Positions 62,095-64,000 of a stretch of DNA of 64,000 nt are shown here, piece after piece. Numbering within the stretch: the stretch's first letter is position 1; each line of letters begins with the position of its first letter. The notes beneath the pieces are model-generated. The model had not been told where the DNA came from. It did no database searches and saw only the letters and a list, made by a program, of their open reading frames with translations. Both the position numbers and the translations under genes were made by a program. This DNA is from CAVXDY01 sp963721335 (GTDB lineage Bacteria > Actinomycetota > Thermoleophilia > Miltoncostaeales > Miltoncostaeaceae): positions 583,931-647,930 of the forward strand of contig CAVRIV010000001.1 of assembly GCA_963721335.1 (NCBI GenBank), written 5' to 3'.

Positions 62095-64000
62095 TCACGC
62101 CTGCACGACGTTTTCGCCGGAACCCGTCAGCGCGGCCGCCACCGCCGCCTGGCCGTATGAGATGCCCCCGTCGTTGGGCGGCAGGCGTTCGGGGATCAGG
62201 ACGCGCAGGCCGGCCCGCTCCAGCCGGCCCGCCGTGGCGCCCAGAAGCCGCCGGTTCTGGAACACGCCCCCGCTGAGGACGACCAGATCGATCCCCGCGT
62301 CCTCCGCCGCCCGCGCGCAGGCCGCCGCCACCGCGGCCGCCAGGCCGTCGTGGACGCGCGCGGCGACGACGGCCACCGCCACCCCGCCGGCCAGCTCCCG
62401 GACCGCGGCGAGGATCGCCTCGCGCGGATCCAGGCCGTCCATCGGATAGGCCCCGTGCTCGGCCGGGTCGCAGGCGGCCTCCAGCTCGATCGCCGCCTGT
62501 CCCTCGTAGGTCACCCGCGTGCGCAGGCCGCAGATCGCGGCGACGGCGTCGAGCAGGCGGCCCGCGCTGGTGGTGACCGGCGAGCGCTCGGCGCGCGCCA
62601 GCCGCGCCACCGTGTTCCAGACCCCGGGCTCGACGCGGCCGGCGAGCCCCGCCGGGATCGCGGGCTCCTCCTCCCCGCCGGCCTCGGCCAGCCAGGCGCA
62701 GGCCATCCGCCAGGGCTCGCGGATGGCCGCCTCGCCGCCGGGCATGCGCACCGGCCGCAGGTGCCCCACCCGGCGCGCCTCGCGGAGGCCGCCCACCAGG
62801 ATCTCCCCGCCCCAGATCGTGCCGTCGGTGCCGTAGCCGGTGCCGTCGAGGATCGCCCCCACGGCGGGGCCCGGCTCGCCCCACTCGGCGAGACAGGCCG
62901 CGAGGTGGGCGTGATGGTGCTGCACGGCGACCGTCTCCACCCCCTCGCGCTCGAGGGCGTAGGCGGTGGACAGGTAGCCCGGGTGCAGGTCGTGGGCCAC
63001 GACCTCCGGCGCCACCGCGAAGAGGCGCTCCAGGTGCTCGGCCGACTCGCCGAAGGCGCGCAGCGTCTCCCAGTCCTCGAGGTCGCCGATGTGGTGGCCC
63101 ACCCAGGCGCGGTGCCCCTTGGCCACGCAGGCCGTGCTCTTGAGCTGGGCGCCGCAGGCCAGGAGCGGCCGGCCGGCCGGGACCGGAAGGGCCAGGCCGG
63201 CCGGCACCCACCCGCGCGAGCGGCGCATCAGCAGCGGACGGCGGCCGGGCAGCGCGCGCACCACCGAGTCGTCCACCCGCGTATGGATGGGGCGGTCGTG
63301 CATCAGAAGCAGGTCGGCGATCGACCCCAGACGCTCCAGGGCATCGTCGTCGCGGTGGGCGATCGGCTCGTCGGAGCGGTTGCCGCTGGTCATCACCAGG
63401 GGCGTGCCGGCGTCGCCCAGCAGCAGGTGATGGAGCGGCGAGTACGGGAGCATCACGCCCAGGTCGGCCGAGCGCGGGGCCACCGACGGCGCCACCGGCG
63501 CGGCCGGGCGCCGGCGGGCCAGCAGGATCGGGCGCTCGCGCCCCGTCAGCAGCGCCTCCTCCGCGGGGCTCAGGCTCACCAGGACCCGGGCCGCGGCGGC
63601 ATCGGGGACCATCACGGCGAAGGGCTTCTCCTCGCGGCGCTTGCGCGCGCGCAGGCGCGCGACCGCGTCCTCGTCGCCCGCGCGGCACGCCAGGTGGAAC
63701 CCCCCGATCCCCTTCACGGCCACGACGCGGCCGTCGAGGAGGGCCGCCGCCGCCGCGGCGACGGGATCGCCGGGCACGGCGGTGCCGGCCGCGTTGACGA
63801 GCCGAGCCGCCGGTCCGCACGCCGGGCAGGCGATGGGCTCGGCGTGGAAGCGGCGGTCCGCGGGATCCTCGTACTCGGCCCGGCAGAGGTCGCACATCAG
63901 GAAGCCCGCCATCGTGGTGAGCGCCCGGTCGTAGGGGACGCCGACGACGATCGTGTAGCGCGGGCCGCAGGCCGTGCAGTTGATGAACGGATAGCGGTGG
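62095..64000 (-). CDS. hypF: [NiFe]-hydrogenase maturation carbamoyltransferase HypF (N-terminus beyond window)
   Basis: At least 635 residues visible. HypF makes the cyanide ligands of NiFe hydrogenases from carbamoyl phosphate. The zinc-finger CTACGPRYTI and CDLCRAEY, CPACGPAARLV are near the edge; the YrdC-like part has GIGGFHLACRA and VMTSGNRSDEP; the Kae1-like part has HDLHPGYLSTAYA, QHHHAHLA, DGTGYGTDGTIWGGE and LSGGVFQNRRLL. The acylphosphatase N-terminus lies past 64000. A hydrogenase and other hyp genes are expected to the right. Confidence 0.95.
   Translation of the reverse strand, partial: HRYPFINCTACGPRYTIVVGVPYDRALTTMAGFLMCDLCRAEYEDPADRRFHAEPIACPACGPAARLVNAAGTAVPGDPVAAAAAALLDGRVVAVKGIGGFHLACRAGDEDAVARLRARKRREEKPFAVMVPDAAAARVLVSLSPAEEALLTGRERPILLARRRPAAPVAPSVAPRSADLGVMLPYSPLHHLLLGDAGTPLVMTSGNRSDEPIAHRDDDALERLGSIADLLLMHDRPIHTRVDDSVVRALPGRRPLLMRRSRGWVPAGLALPVPAGRPLLACGAQLKSTACVAKGHRAWVGHHIGDLEDWETLRAFGESAEHLERLFAVAPEVVAHDLHPGYLSTAYALEREGVETVAVQHHHAHLAACLAEWGEPGPAVGAILDGTGYGTDGTIWGGEILVGGLREARRVGHLRPVRMPGGEAAIREPWRMACAWLAEAGGEEEPAIPAGLAGRVEPGVWNTVARLARAERSPVTTSAGRLLDAVAAICGLRTRVTYEGQAAIELEAACDPAEHGAYPMDGLDPREAILAAVRELAGGVAVAVVAARVHDGLAAAVAAACARAAEDAGIDLVVLSGGVFQNRRLLGATAGRLERAGLRVLIPERLPPNDGGISYGQAAVAAALTGSGENVVQA

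Overview
This is a very GC-rich, gene-dense stretch of a bacterial chromosome. The gene content points to an actinobacterium: GAF-ANTAR regulators, a cyclopropane-fatty-acid/DUF1365/FAD-oxidase lipid operon, a DICT-HD-GYP regulator, phosphoketolase with acetate kinase, and the accessory genes of a Prm/Mim-type diiron monooxygenase operon. A Thermoleophilia/Solirubrobacterales-like lineage is my best guess, but this is inference. No rRNA, CRISPR array, transposase or phage structural gene is visible. There is one tRNA gene (tRNA-Glu, 13397-13469, minus).

Layout. 0-9 kb: the start of a zinc alcohol dehydrogenase, a cupin, small conserved proteins, a methyltransferase, and a minus-strand operon of family-2 glycosyltransferase, GH18 protein with chitin-binding modules, and NAD kinase. 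9-13.7 kb: a frameshifted conserved gene, an MmyB-like regulator with a palindrome in its divergent promoter, a SnoaL protein, then a lower-GC segment with a TetR regulator, a secreted/anchored protein interrupted by TGA, tRNA-Glu, and a leader-like region with mutually exclusive hairpins. 13.7-21.8 kb: flavin disulfide reductase with cupin, then a lipid-modification locus (SDR, CFA synthase, DUF1365, FAD oxidase; divergent fatty-acid desaturase) and an alpha/beta hydrolase. 21.8-26.4 kb: L,D-transpeptidase, DICT-HD-GYP protein, and a XamI-like type II restriction-modification pair. 26.5-31.2 kb: a plus-strand run of zinc metallopeptidase, MTHFR, histone-deacetylase-like hydrolase and CBS-DHH pyrophosphatase. 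31-43 kb: ABC-2 exporter, MMPL transporter, DJ-1 protein, STAS-GAF-ANTAR regulator, anti-sigma-type ATPase, topoisomerase IB, HAD phosphatase, a truncated uracil-DNA glycosylase, and an epimerase with a zinc dehydrogenase. 43-47 kb: an IclR regulator divergent from amidohydrolase, DUF59 and ADH genes. These three normally accompany a propane/Mim-type monooxygenase, which is absent here. 47-53 kb: NodS-like methyltransferase, small membrane proteins, GAF-ANTAR, TetR, FAD monooxygenase, and an ArsR-MFS pair with an inverted-repeat operator. 53-64 kb: phosphoketolase with acetate kinase, DUF2294, carbonic anhydrase, flavin reductase, a DUF6766 operon with a tiny membrane peptide, intradiol dioxygenase, and HypF, which runs off the window.

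A technical point colours the annotation. About 15 genes are broken by one or more single-base frameshifts, densest at 17.6-21.5 and 23.9-26.4 kb. Wherever the expected family sequence shows the direction, the change is nearly always an extra base. I treat these as one gene each and suspect sequence error more than gene decay, but reads are needed to decide. Several genes are coupled by ATGA or GTGA overlaps, and three convergent pairs end by sharing one CTAG.
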